Assembly: GCA_963921195.1 (NCBI GenBank) | Contig: OY992538.1 | Span: 3,038,001 to 3,102,000 of the forward strand | Reading direction: 5' to 3' | Length of the DNA: 64,000 nucleotides | From: Pegoplata infirma | Taxonomy: Eukaryota > Arthropoda > Insecta > Diptera > Anthomyiidae | Part shown: one piece after another, positions 46,036 to 57,097 of the stretch | Layout: each line of letters begins with the position of its first letter | Position numbering within the stretch: the first letter of the stretch is position 1 | Made by a program: the position numbers and the translations under genes | The notes under the pieces: generated by a model | What the model was told of the DNA's origin: nothing | The model's input: only the letters and a program-made list of their open reading frames with translations | Database searches by the model: none

Positions 46036-48232
46036 ATTCCAAACCTTAGGAGCCGATTTGCCTGAAACTTAAAATATGGGGGTTTTCGTGTCAACTGACA
46101 CAACTTTTGAAACCGATATCTTCCGATCGGGATGAAATTTGCACCAAGGTTAGTCCTGTTGGATAGTAGTTCAGACACAATTTTTCAGCGAGATCGGTCA
46201 AGGACTCTCTGAGTTAGAGGGGGTCGAAATTTGACATTTTGGCCAAAGAGGTGTTTATTCTCATCCATGTAACTTCTTACCTATTGTTTTTAGCAAAATG
46301 TGTCCCAAAGAGTTTAGATAGCTATTTCTTCAGTCTTTCGAAAAAAAATTATAAAAAAAAATAAAAAAAAAAATTTTGATTTTTTTTCTTAAAAATCTAA
46401 AACTTTTTTGACTTTTTCCTCAAATTGGGCCCTTTTTTTTTTTTTTTTTTTGATTCAAAAGAAAGCTTAGGTCTTTTCCTTTAAGAGCTATGGGGTCGCT
46501 TAGTGGGATGCGAGTGGGATATCTATGAAAAAATTATTTTTTTAACTTTGGAACACAAAAAACGGTTCTTCAATTTGCACTATTAGGCGTGGGATAGCTA
46601 ACCAGTTTTCGATTTCGATCCGCGATACCCTCTAATTTTTATAGGTTCGAAAAAGAAAGCACGAGCCAAAAAATAAGGGCGGGGGTGGGGCCATATGGCC
46701 CCTCATCGGGGTCAAAGTTGGGCGTAAAGAGGTAAAATCCTCAAAAAGCCCCAAAACTGCCCTAGAAACGCCCCTGGAGGGGTGCAATGTGAGACGAACC
46801 TCCAATAAATTTTCTGCCCCCAACATTTTTCTTGAACATACCTTACCCCTATTTCCACTTCCTATGGGGGCTCCCATACAAAACATTTTTAAAAAATTTG
46901 ATCCTACCATTCTAACTTACCCTAAAGTGCCCCAAGTGGAGCCAAATGTAAGTATGACCGACCCCCATTATTTTATTAATTCCAACATTTTTTGCGAACA
47001 CACCTACAATGTATCTTTAACCCTTAAGGTGGTCCCCATACATTTCTTTTATTTTTTATAAATTTGTTTTATTAAACCAGCTCCTACCGCCCCTACCGTG
47101 CCTCCTAGAGAGGCAAAAATTGTGACCAACCCCCATTATTTTTTAGTTACCAACATTTTGTCCGAACATAATAACACCCTATCTCCACTCCTTAAGGGGC
47201 TCCCATACGTTATAAAAACATGTATTTTTAAAAACTAATAAAAAAATAAAAAAAAATGTATGGGGACCCCCTTAAGAGTTGAAAATAAAGGGTAGGTATA
47301 TTCTGAGAAAATGTTGGAGATGAAAAAATATTGGGGGTCGGTCATATATTTTACTTCTCTAGGGGCACCCTATGGACAGTTAGAGCGGTAGGAGCAAATT
47401 TTATAAAAACGACATTTTGTATGGGAGCCCCCTTAGGAAGTGGAAATAGAGGTTAGGTATATTCAAGAAAAATGTTGGGGGCAGAAAATTAATAGAGGTC
47501 GGTCTCACATTGCACCCCTCCGTGGGCAGTTCTAGGGCAGTTGTGGGGCTTTTTGAGGATTGTAACCTCTTTACGCCCAATTTTGACCCCGATGAGGAGC
47601 CATATGCCCCAACCCACCGCCCTCATTTTTTGGCTCGTGCTTTCTTTTTTGAACCTATAAAAATTAGAGGGTGTCGCGGATCGAAATCGAAAACTGGTTA
47701 GCTATCCCACGCCTAATAGTGCAAATTGAAGAACCGTTTTTTGTGTTCCAAAGTTAAAAAAATAATTTTTTCATAGATATCCCACTCGCATCCCACTAAG
47801 CGACCCCATAGCTCTTAAAGGAAAAGACCTAAGCTTTCTTTTGAATCAAAAAAAAAATTTGAGGAAAAAGTCAAAAAGTTTTAGATTTTAAGGAAAAAAA
47901 ATCAAAAATTTTTTTTTTATTTTTTTATAATTTTTTTTCGAAAGACTGAAGAAATAGCTATCTAAACTCTTTGGGACACATTTTGCTAAAAACAATAGGT
48001 AAGAAGTTACATGGATGAGAATAAACACCTCTTTGGCCAAAATGTCAAATTTCGACCCCCTCTAACTCAGAGAGTCCTTGACCGATCTCGCTGAAAAATT
48101 GTGTCTGAACTACTATCCAATAGGACTAACCTTGGTGCAAATTTCATCCCGATCGGAAGACATCGGTTTCAAAAGTTGTGTCAGTTGACACGAAAACCCC
48201 CATATATAAAAAGAGGTAATTCTAAGGTTGGT
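46036..48232. repeat. 2.2-kb foldback with GACCGACCCCCATTA modules
   Basis: CTTAGGAGCCGATTTGCC and ACTGACACAACTTTTGAAAC have complements at 48165-48232. CCGATCGGGATGAAATTTGC, CTATTTCTTCAGTCTTTCG and AGCGACCCCATAGCTC also mirror. The centre (46850-47250) carries about four diverged repeats with GACC-ACCCCCATTATTTT and CCTTAAGG-GGTCCCCATAC. The ORFs here are shadows of the dyad. Confidence 0.8.
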
Positions 48233-48346
48233 GTGTCTCGGCTTATCGGGCAAATCGGTATTTCAACAAATAAGAAAAAAACAAGTGGCGAAAAAAACAT
48301 TTTTTTTTTATTTTCAGAAACTTCTTCCTTAGAAACTATCAAGGTA

Positions 48347-48742
48347 CACTCAAAAAAATACGTTAGTAAAAAAATTTGTAAAGTGGTTTGTATCTCAACT
48401 TTACTACTTTTTTACTAAATTCTACTAAAAAATCAATTTTTAGTAATTTTTTTTAGTAAACTCGATTTACAAACTATTAATTTTATACTGATTTTTTAAT
48501 AATTTACAATTTTTTTACAAAAAAAGTTAATATTATTTACAAACGCGTTTTAAAATCCATTTTACAAAAATTGTACAGAAAAATTTAGTAATACTAATTT
48601 TTTTAGTATTATTAAGATTACTAATTTTTGAAAACCAAAGTTTGTAATGGTAACTGAAAAAGTTATCGGGCACAAATTAAAAACTTTATTAGTAATGGTA
48701 ACAGACTTTTTTGTAAGGAATACTAACAAATTTTTATCAGTG
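48347..48742. mobile_element. 396-bp TA-flanked MITE of TTAGTAA repeats
   Basis: TA + CACTCAAAAAAATACGTTAG on the left, CTAACAAATTTTTATCAGTG + TA on the right. The body alternates TTTAGTAAACTCG, TTTACAAACTATT and complements. Confidence 0.75.
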
Positions 48743-49783
48743 TAGATTTATATAAGGTAATATTTTAGTGACGTAAATGAAAATAATTTTCTTTCAAAAT
48801 CATTTTAGTCGGCAAAAACGACTTAAATGTTCAGTGCACACATTAACCAATTTAAACGCTTTTTAAGACTTTAAAATTTTAGAAAACAACTTAATTATAA
48901 AAAAAATATTGAAATTCAAACGAAATTCTTTTATTTTCCACGACAAAAATTAAAAAAAAACTAAAATATTTTTAAGCATAAAAAGTGTAGTGTAAACTCA
49001 AGTCATTTATGCCGAACAAAATATTTTTATTTCGTTTTGAAAATTCGTAAATATTATTGTTTTCAAATTTGTCAAAAAACTTACTACCTTGAAAACTATA
49101 ATATATTATGATGTGAGTAATTTATTTAAGGGAAAATATCTCAGATTCTAAGACAAAATTATCTTTTGCTGTGACATTTTTTACTAGAAAAATTTCGTAA
49201 TCCCATTTTAGCAATATTTGACAGCTTTTCCTCCCAGTAAAATTTTTTGGGACAAATTCTTGGTTCAATAGATTCTTGAATACATTCTACGGTAATCACA
49301 ACAAAATTTTCTATGTAAAATTATTTTTCAAAAAAACTACTTGCTCTAAAAAACGATTGCTTTAGGGACAATTTCAAACAAAAATCATTGATTCTGGAAT
49401 GTTAAGTAGAACCGGTTTTAGGGTAGTTTGATGCGTTCCGGAACTGATTATTTGGAACAGAAAATTTTGCTGGGCTGTTTTGTAACAAAAAATTTTCGAT
49501 CGAATTTATATTTTTTTTTTTTTTGTAATTTTACACTTTTTTTTTATAAATTTCCAAAAAAAAAATTAGTTAAGTTTCGAGAATTCCTTGTGAGTTTTAT
49601 CGTTTCGAAAAAGTTTTAAATTTACAATTTTATTGGTAAAAGGCTTGTAGAACTACAAAAAATCTGGAAACTTTTACTAGAAATTGCTTTTCTTCTTTCT
49701 TATTCTTTCTAATTTTCCTTAATTTTTCTATCGAATTTGGTTTGGTGGGGATTTCCTCTTCCCCTTCCCTAGATCCGCGCCTG

Positions 49784-50150
49784 ATGTATGTGTATAAAAA
49801 AAATGATTTCATTAAAGCTCGTTTTTTTGATTTTAAAAGCAAAAAAAAAAAATCATAAAAACAATTGTTAACCTTGTAGAAATACCCAAATACATTGAAT
49901 ACAATTTTTGTGGTTTCTTGGAGAAAACAAATAAATTTGTTCATAAGCGAACACAAATAAATATGGTGAACATTTATAAAACACAAATTGTTACATTTTT
50001 TTTTCGATCCCTTTCTTCCATTTTTTTTTTCTCCATCAAAGTAACTATAATATAAGGTTTTTTCAACAAAAAATGTTGATTTTCTCCCCCCGAAATAACA
50101 ATTTGTTTATTTTCTGTTGTTTTTGTAGTTGTTGTTTTTAACATATTTTC
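49784..50150. other. MARCH intron 2, AT-rich, nothing recognised
   Basis: No repeat end or exon is seen in this stretch. Confidence 0.45.
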
Positions 50151-50800
50151 TTTTTATACCCTCAACTCTGGTGATAGATTGTATATATTAGTTTATCATT
50201 TCGTGTGTAACACCTCGAAATATTGGTAAAGTGGATTTTAAGTCGATCAAGCGATATTCGTCCGTTCGACTGTCTGTTGAAAATGCACAAACTATCGAAA
50301 GACAAATCTGAGGCACCTAAAGTTTGGCATACATATATGTTTGTAATTTACCTAGTCAGGTTGGTATTGCATTTAAGCGAAATCGGTCAGTATATCGGTC
50401 AGTTGGTTTAAAAGCTATAAGAAAAAACCATGAATTTCGGCTAATACTCAAAAGTTTGTATTAAATATCGATCAATTGGTTCAAAAGTTATGAGAATTTT
50501 AGATTGGTTACACCTTAAATTCACTTGTTTAAAAACAGATAAACACTGCTAAAAAACATTTGAAAGCCACAAATATATTTAATAAATACTCTAAAAATGT
50601 TAACACTAAAAAGAATTTACACTCCAAAAAATTTTTTGGAAAAAAAAAAAATTAAAAATAAGTTTTTTACTTAAAATAAAACATTCCTGGCCAAAATTAA
50701 AAAAAAAATCTTTAGCAAATTAACTATTACTTAAAAAGGGCATTATGTAGGATATTCGTGAATTCGGCCAAGTCGAATTTAATTTTTCTACTTGCTTTTT
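50151..50800 (+). mobile_element. Mini-me-type repeat, diverged 0.65-kb copy
   Basis: TTTATACCCTCAACTCTGGT to GGATATTCGTGAATTCGG...TTCTACTTGC. The core is decayed (GTCGATCAAGCGATATTCG) and (GTCY)n is nearly lost. Confidence 0.75.
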
Positions 50801-52393
50801 AATGTCCTTGTTTGCTCTGTTGAAAACAATTTTTCACTTCATTTGTTGGCTTTTGCTGTTAAGCAAAATGCCCTGCTTTTTATTTTAAACAATACAAGCA
50901 CACATGCCTTCGCATACTACAAATACATATAGGGCATTCCATGTCAAATCGGACACTTTGAAAAAAAATTTTTTTTAGATTTTCCCAATTTGTTTACAGT
51001 TTTTAGTACCCTTCGAAAACTCCTTCGTGGTAAATTTTCAGATTTTTTTGATGACCCGTTCAAAAGATATCGAATTTTTTAAAATTGGTAGTTTGTTCCT
51101 TTACTCAAACTTCTTTTACTCATAACTTCTTCAAAAATGGTCCAATTTTTTTGTGTAAAACTTCTACCGATTCTTCAAATTTTTTGCCCAGGAGGATCGT
51201 GGGATAACGATTATTACTATTTTTAAATTTTTTGAAAAAATTTTCTTGTAATTTTCCAATCTTAAAATCATTTCTACTGCTCCAATGGTGCGTCATAGAG
51301 GGGTCATTTATAAGACCGACCCCCATTAATTTTTACGGCTTAACATTTCTTTGGAACAAACTAATACCCTATCTCCAATTTCTAAGGGGGCTCCCACACA
51401 AAACGACATTTTTTAAAATTTGCTCTAACCGCTCTAACTGCCCTAATGGTGCCCTTAGAGCAACAAAATGTATTCTCTGAACAATCCTACCCTCTATCTT
51501 TGACTGTTAAGGCGGTTCCCATACTTTCTTTTTTTTTGTAAATTTGTTTTATTTAATCAGCTTCTACCGGTCCAATGGTGCGTCCGAGAGGGGACATTAG
51601 TGAGACCGACCCCATTTATTTTTACCCTACAACATTTTTTTAAAACATACCTACGCCTATCTCCACTCCCTAATAGGATAGGACGTAGGTATGTTTAAAA
51701 AAATGTAGGGTAAAAATAAATGGGGTCGGTCTCACTAATGACCCCTCTCGGACGCACCATTGCACTATAGGAAATTTTACCCATTTTTTGGCCAAAAGTC
51801 AAAATTAAAATTTTTGCAAATATTATTTTTTTTTACATTAATATAAAAAAAAATTAACAAAGTAAACAATTCTTTCTCAATTTTTCGACAGAATTGATGT
51901 ACTGTCACTTTATCAGTAGTTTTTCTTACTTACAATTAGTTATAAAATAACGATTGAGTGCAGTGAATTTTGTGATAGCTTCAAACAAAAGTTTTTATAT
52001 TAAGAATTTATAGTTTTTAAAAACTAAAAAATGGAAAATAATGTCGAAGGTGAGTACTTTAATGATAAATGTTGGTGAACTCATCTATTAGATCGATTTA
52101 ATTGGAAAAATTGAAGTGACCTTGAGATGAACTTATTGAAGTATGAATTGGAATTTTATTTTGACTTAAAAAAAAATGATAGCATATGTTAGCTATAAAA
52201 CCATAAAAGTTCTCTAGGACAATTAATTACCTTTCGAATTTAAAAAAATTTAAGGTCGGATATGTGCAAACTTTTTTTAAAAACGCATTTTTCCAGATGA
52301 CTACTAAGTGCCAATTCCGAGTTATTTAATACATGGTGAATGAAATAAAACAATGGTGGATAAGGAGCCGCTATTTCTGGCCATTTCTTTTGA

Positions 52394-52735
52394 TACATTG
52401 CTCAGAGTGATTGTTTTGAAAACTTTAAACAATATGTGAAGGAGGAATTAAGAATATTTTGTTCAAAAATAAATATGAAAAGGATTAAAAGTTGTAGGAG
52501 TTTGAAAGTTTTTGAAAGACAGCATGCTGTTTGGCTTAAAGAGAATACTTGGCTAAGAAAACTTGAAACGCAGCCTGCCTCCACTAAATCGAAACCTGGG
52601 CGACCGCAATTAACTTTTTTGTCAAAATCTGCGAGAACAAAAATACGAGTTACAGCAGAATCTCTATAGATCTAAAAAGGGAAGTTGAGCCCCTAGCTCT
52701 TGCTTCATCTACGGCTGCCCGTAGTGGCATTTTGA
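52394..52735 (+). pseudogene. DNA-transposon protein remnant (inside the CACTATAGG element)
   Basis: A frame opens at 52394 and runs to a stop at 52667-52669, with a region beginning VFERQHAVWLKENTWLRKL and a later segment KPGRPQLTFLSKSARTK. A shift of frame downstream restores EVEPLALASSTAARSGILK before another stop. GRP-x-x-x-F-x-x-x-S-x-R-x-K followed by a small-residue-rich segment resembles the N-terminal part of uncharacterised metazoan transposase-like proteins. I cannot name the superfamily from this alone. No DDE residues are visible, so only the N-terminal portion survives. A candidate first exon lies at 52032-52050 (ATGGAAAATAATGTCGAAG then GTGAGT). Confidence 0.5.
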
Positions 52736-52864
52736 AATGTAGTTGACGACTTGGAACTCAAAAATCAAATTTTTGAATAAAATCCTTATTAAAAAGTAGC
52801 TTTGTTTGACACTTCTTAAAATTGTTAAAATAAATTTCTACTGTTATCTTCGAAAGTTAGTGTA

Positions 52865-53029
52865 CACTCAAAAAAAAAAAAAGAAATAGTAAAAACAGTT
52901 TTGAAAACCAGATAATCTATCAAGGATCTAAAAAATCTTAGATGCGGAAACTTATAACCCGGGAACCCTGTTTGGAACTAATTATTAGTTAATTTTTTAG
53001 GCAACTTTACTAATTTTTTTTTTTTAGTG
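52865..53029. mobile_element. 165-bp TA-flanked MITE
   Basis: TA + CACTCAAAAAAAAAAAAGAA on the left, TAATTTTTTTTTTTTAGTG + TA on the right. It is short, and its interior is unlike the other members. Confidence 0.55.
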
Positions 53030-53324
53030 TATGAAAAACTTTAAGAGTCACTCCCTCCCTCTAAAGAGTCTTCCAAAAGTCAAATCCAAAAAATCATTCA
53101 AATCGGTCCAGCCGTTTGGCTGTAAATAATTTTGGCCAAAAAAATGGTAAAATTTCCTATAGTGCATTGGACCGGTAGAAGCTGATTAAATAAAACAAAT
53201 TTACAAAAAATAAAGAAATTGTATGGGTACCGCCTTAACAGTTAAAGATAGAGGGTAGGTGTGTTCAGAGAAAATGTTTGGAATAAAAAAATATTGTGGG
53301 TCAGTCATACATTTTGTTGCTATA

Positions 53325-55428
53325 CACGGTGAGCCTCAGCGATGTTCAGGTTGAACTTTAGTGTCGACGAAAAGTGTAAATGCAGTTCGATTTCTACATG
53401 ATTAGTTGTCACAAAACTGTTTTCAGCGAAATCGTAGCTGATCGCATTCGCGAGATATCGCGAAATTAGTGATTTTATATTTTAAAAAATTTTGATATTG
53501 AAGTTTTTTAAATATTTTCAAAAACTGAGTATACAGTTTTCATTGTACTTATTTTAAGGTCACAAAACAGTAAACATCGAAATCCTATCTTCTTTAGTTC
53601 GCGAGAAATCGCGAAATAACTTTTTTGTCAATTTTTGTTTTTCAACTTTTTCTAGGTTTTTTTCAAATGTTGTGGAAAGCTGATATGCACTTTAATGTGT
53701 ACGTGATCGAAGGTCATAAGGGTGTTGACATCAAAGTTGTAGGTGTACACTGTCGCAAGATATCGCGGAATTATTTATATATTTTTTATTTTTTTTTTAT
53801 TTTTTAATTTTGCATGTTCTATTGAAATGGTGTAAAAACGTGGTATGCATTTTTATTTGTACATGATAAAAAGACATTAAACTGCTAACACAAAAGTCCT
53901 ATGTGGTCAATTCATTAAGGAATCGCAAAGTTAATATTAAATCTATTATTTATAAATCTATTAAGAATTCCTTTAGCCTGTTCATTGATTTATTTCAAAT
54001 ATCTAAAAAAATGGTATTCTGTTTAAATTGTAAACATGGCAAGTTCTTTTTGGAATAAATTTTGTTTCCACATGGTCCACAAACCTTCTTCCTGTTTTCT
54101 TGGTGGCTACATTTGTATCCAATCTCGGAAAATTCGGTGAATTTTTAATTTGTTTGTAAACTAGTAACTCGTTTTCACATTTAATACCAAAAAATTATTT
54201 CTTATAATTCAAAATAATATGACAGTTAATAAATGGTTATGAATTATTTGAAGAAAAAGAGAGTGCATAATAATATTACAATACAAAATAAATGAAAAAA
54301 TAAAATTGAAAAATTTTTCGCGATTTTTCGCGAAAATTAGCGTCAATATATAGATTTCAGCAGTTTTACCACCTTCAGTTACGGGCAATTTAAACTGCAT
54401 ACCATATACTTGTCGTTACTTAATTTTTTTTTTTTTTTTTTTGATACCAAAGAAAAAAAAGTAATTTATTATAAAAGCTCGTACAGTAATTTTGCGATTT
54501 CTCGGGCAATTGATCGTCTATAATTTTTATGCTTGCAGTTTTGTCACCTCTAATAACCTCGAATTCAAACTGCATACCACATTTTTGTCGTTAATTAAAG
54601 TATATGTTTTTACAGACCACAAATAACACAAATTAATGAATAAATAGTAGATAAGCGAGTTTTTTTGCGATATCTCGAAGAATTAAGCAGCTAGAATTTA
54701 AATGTTAACAGCCTTATGACCTTTGATCAATAGCAAGTCAAACTGCATTTCGTGTTTTTCAACAATGTTAAAGAAACTTCTTTTATTAATCAAAACAAGA
54801 AATACCCCCAAAAAGCTGTTTTTCGCTATTTCTCGCGAAAGTGAGCAGCTATAATTTTTTGGGGGCAGTTTTAATTTCTTCCAGCATGTTCAAATCAAAC
54901 TGCTTACCACTTTTTTTTTATCATTTCTAAAGAACCGGGTTTAAAATATAATAAAAAAAAAAAAAAATATATATATAATTACGCGATATCTCGCGAAATT
55001 TAGCACCTACAATTTTGATGTCAACAGCTGTGTGACCTTTGATCAACCACAAGTAAAACTGCATACCATGTTTTTATGAAATTTTAAAAAATCATATATG
55101 AAGATAAAAACAAAAATAAAAACAGCAAAAAAGTAATTTCGCGATTTCTCGCGAAATTGAAAAGATATGATTTCGCTGTTAACTGTGTTGTGACATGTAA
55201 ATAAATACAATTAAAACTGCATACCCAGTTTTTGAAGATATTTAAAAAACTTCATTGTCAAAATTTTAGAAAATACAAAAACACTAATTTCGCGATATCT
55301 CGCGAATGCGATCAGCTACGATTTCGCTGTTAACAGTTTTGTGACATTTATTCATGTAGAAATCGAACTGCACTTACACTTTTCGTCGACACTAAAGTTC
55401 AACCTGAACATCACTGAGGCTCACCGTG
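53325..55428. mobile_element. 2.1-kb TA-flanked foldback of TCGCGA units
   Basis: TA + CACGGTGAGCCTCAGCGATG on the left, CATCACTGAGGCTCACCGTG + TA on the right. The arms run through AACTTTAGTGTCGACGAAAA and GATCGCATTCGCGAGATATC. The body is made of about ten units of 170-190 bp, each with a (A)TTTCGCGATATCTCGCGAA-like core, a GTTGACA/TTTTGTGACC segment and AAACTGCATACCA, inverted about the centre. Confidence 0.85.
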
Positions 55429-56119
55429 TATAAGGGCACTATTAGGGCAGTTAGAGCGGTTGGAACAAATTTTAAAAAATGTCATTTTGTGTGGGAGCCC
55501 CCGTAGAATTTGGAGATAGGGTATTAGTTTGTTCCAAAGAAATGTTACGACGTAAAAATTAATGGGGGTCGGTCTTATAAATGACCCCTCTATGACGCGC
55601 CATTGGAGCAGTAAAAATGATTTTAGGATTGGAAAATTACAATAAAATTTTTTCAAAAAGTTTAAAAAAATAGTAATAATCGTTATCCCATGATCCTCCT
55701 GGGCAAAAAATTTGTAGAATCGATAGAAGTTTTACACAAAAAAATTTCAAAAAATCGATGAGTACAAACATTTTCAAAAATGAGATTTAAATTTTAAAAC
55801 TTAAAAGTCGCATACTAGAGCGCTTTTAAGAATTTTTTGGGATTTTTTTTAAAAGTAAGTAAAAAACAAAAATTTTAAAAAAAAATTGAAATTTGGAATT
55901 TGGACCATTATTGAAGAAGTTATGAGTGAAAGAAGTTTGAGTAAAGGAACAAACTACCAATTTTTAAAAATTCGATATTTTTTGGACGGGTCATCAAAAA
56001 ATCTGAAAATTTACCACGAAGGAGTTTTCGAAGGGTACTAAAAACTGTAAAACGGTAAACAAATTGGGAAAATCTAAAAAAAAAATATTTCAAAGTGTCC
56101 GATTTGACATGGAATGCCC

Positions 56120-57096
56120 CATATACAATACTTGTGTACTTAAATCGTGTTAGCTTGCGGGAGTATGTCTGTTGCAAAAATATATGTATGTAGTAGGTTA
56201 GTAGGAGTATTACTGTAAAAATTCTGCATACAGTTATGATCATAAATGTAGTAGATAGTGTCAAGGAAAACACAAAAATTAAAAATTTTAGGGCATTTCC
56301 TTAGAATGATGCCTATTGGAAAGCTGATTACAGGAAAAAAATTTAAAGAAATTTTGGAGGTCGATAATTATTGCCGATAAGACGAGATATCCCAACTTTA
56401 AAATCGTCTCTTTTATATATATTTGAAGTTTGGATACTTACGTTTTGAGCGCATTTTTAAGGATTTGCTTAAGGGAGTATGGCTAAAAAAGTCTAACTAC
56501 AAATTCTGTGTACAGTTGTGGACATAAAAGTAGTGAATGTAGAATAAGCAATTGCAAATGCCTGTTTGAAATTTAGAAAAGTAAAACTAACAAATTTAAT
56601 TTAAAAAAAAAAATCTGCTCGAGAAACGTGACTAAAATGGTTATTTCTCAGAAACCGATTAAATACTGTGTTGTTGTATCTATACGGTTTAAAAAAAAAT
56701 CATAAATTATAAATATATATTTAGAAATATACTCTAATGTTAAATTACAACAAATGTTATCAATACTCAGGCTTCTCAACCATTGGTTCACATACCCCTA
56801 GTAGTTTAAAAGAATCGTTCAATTTTTTATTTTTTTTTTAATTTTAAAATACGATTTAATTAAATAATTATTACATATCTTAAGCTGGATTCACATTGGG
56901 AATTGTGAATTTCACACTGATAAAGTACCAACTCTGTACTACAAATTGCATTTTGTTCCTTTCTGTTTCGCACTTCTTGTTAGTTCGTATCTTTTCAATA
57001 ATCTCTATTCTTATAATTCATTCCCTTTGGAACTCCATTGTTAAAAAATGCTAACCAAAAAGTTTGGGAAATCCTGATCTATACAATAACAGCATA
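56120..57096. other. MARCH intron 2, non-coding, nothing recognised
   Basis: AT-rich. GTACAGTTGTGGACATAAAAGTAGT-like segments occur twice (56215-56255 and 56505-56545), suggesting an old local duplication. Confidence 0.4.
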
Positions 57097-57097
57097 T

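Larger units (their letters stand above)
43602..49783. mobile_element. hAT-like shell in MARCH intron 2
   Basis: CAGGCGCGGATCCAGCACTT on the left faces CTAGATCCGCGCCTG on the right. ATGTATG precedes the left end (after a CAGG duplication) and follows the right end, compatible with a TSD in an (ATGT)n target. CAG-GCGGATCCAG ends are common in hAT elements. The 6.2 kb contain satellite islands, three foldbacks and a MITE. That one insertion carried them all is an inference. Confidence 0.55.
51763..53164. mobile_element. CACTATAGG DNA transposon with 5-bp TSD (CACTA/Transib-like ends)
   Basis: CACTATAGGAAATTTTACC on the left, GGTAAAATTTCCTATAGTG on the right, CATTG on both sides. The same target without insertion exists in inverted orientation at 51560-51590 (CACCATTGGACCGG), proving a 5-bp duplication. 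TTTTGGCCAAAA lies next to both ends. It contains a coding remnant (52394-52735) and a nested MITE (52865-53029). CAC ends and 5 bp suggest Transib. CACTA/Chapaev types have similar ends but shorter TSDs. Confidence 0.8.
50931..56119. mobile_element. 5.2-kb foldback, TIR AGGGCATTCCATGTCAAATC, with nested elements
   Basis: AGGGCATTCCATGTCAAATC begins the left end and its complement closes the right end. The arms match through CTCCTTCGTGGTAAATTTTC and TTCCTTTACTCAAACTTC, then through CCAATGG-GCGTCATAGAGGGG (51285) and its mirror (55600). Inside are a transposon (51763-53164) and a TA-flanked foldback (53325-55428). Confidence 0.8.

Noticed and set aside
48101..48418. 105-residue open frame
   Set aside because: Spans the right arm of a foldback into a MITE; its first half is the mirror of 46050-46190.
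55920..56273. 117-residue minus-strand open frame
   Set aside because: Consists of the right arm of the 5.2-kb foldback plus flank; the other arm does not keep the frame.
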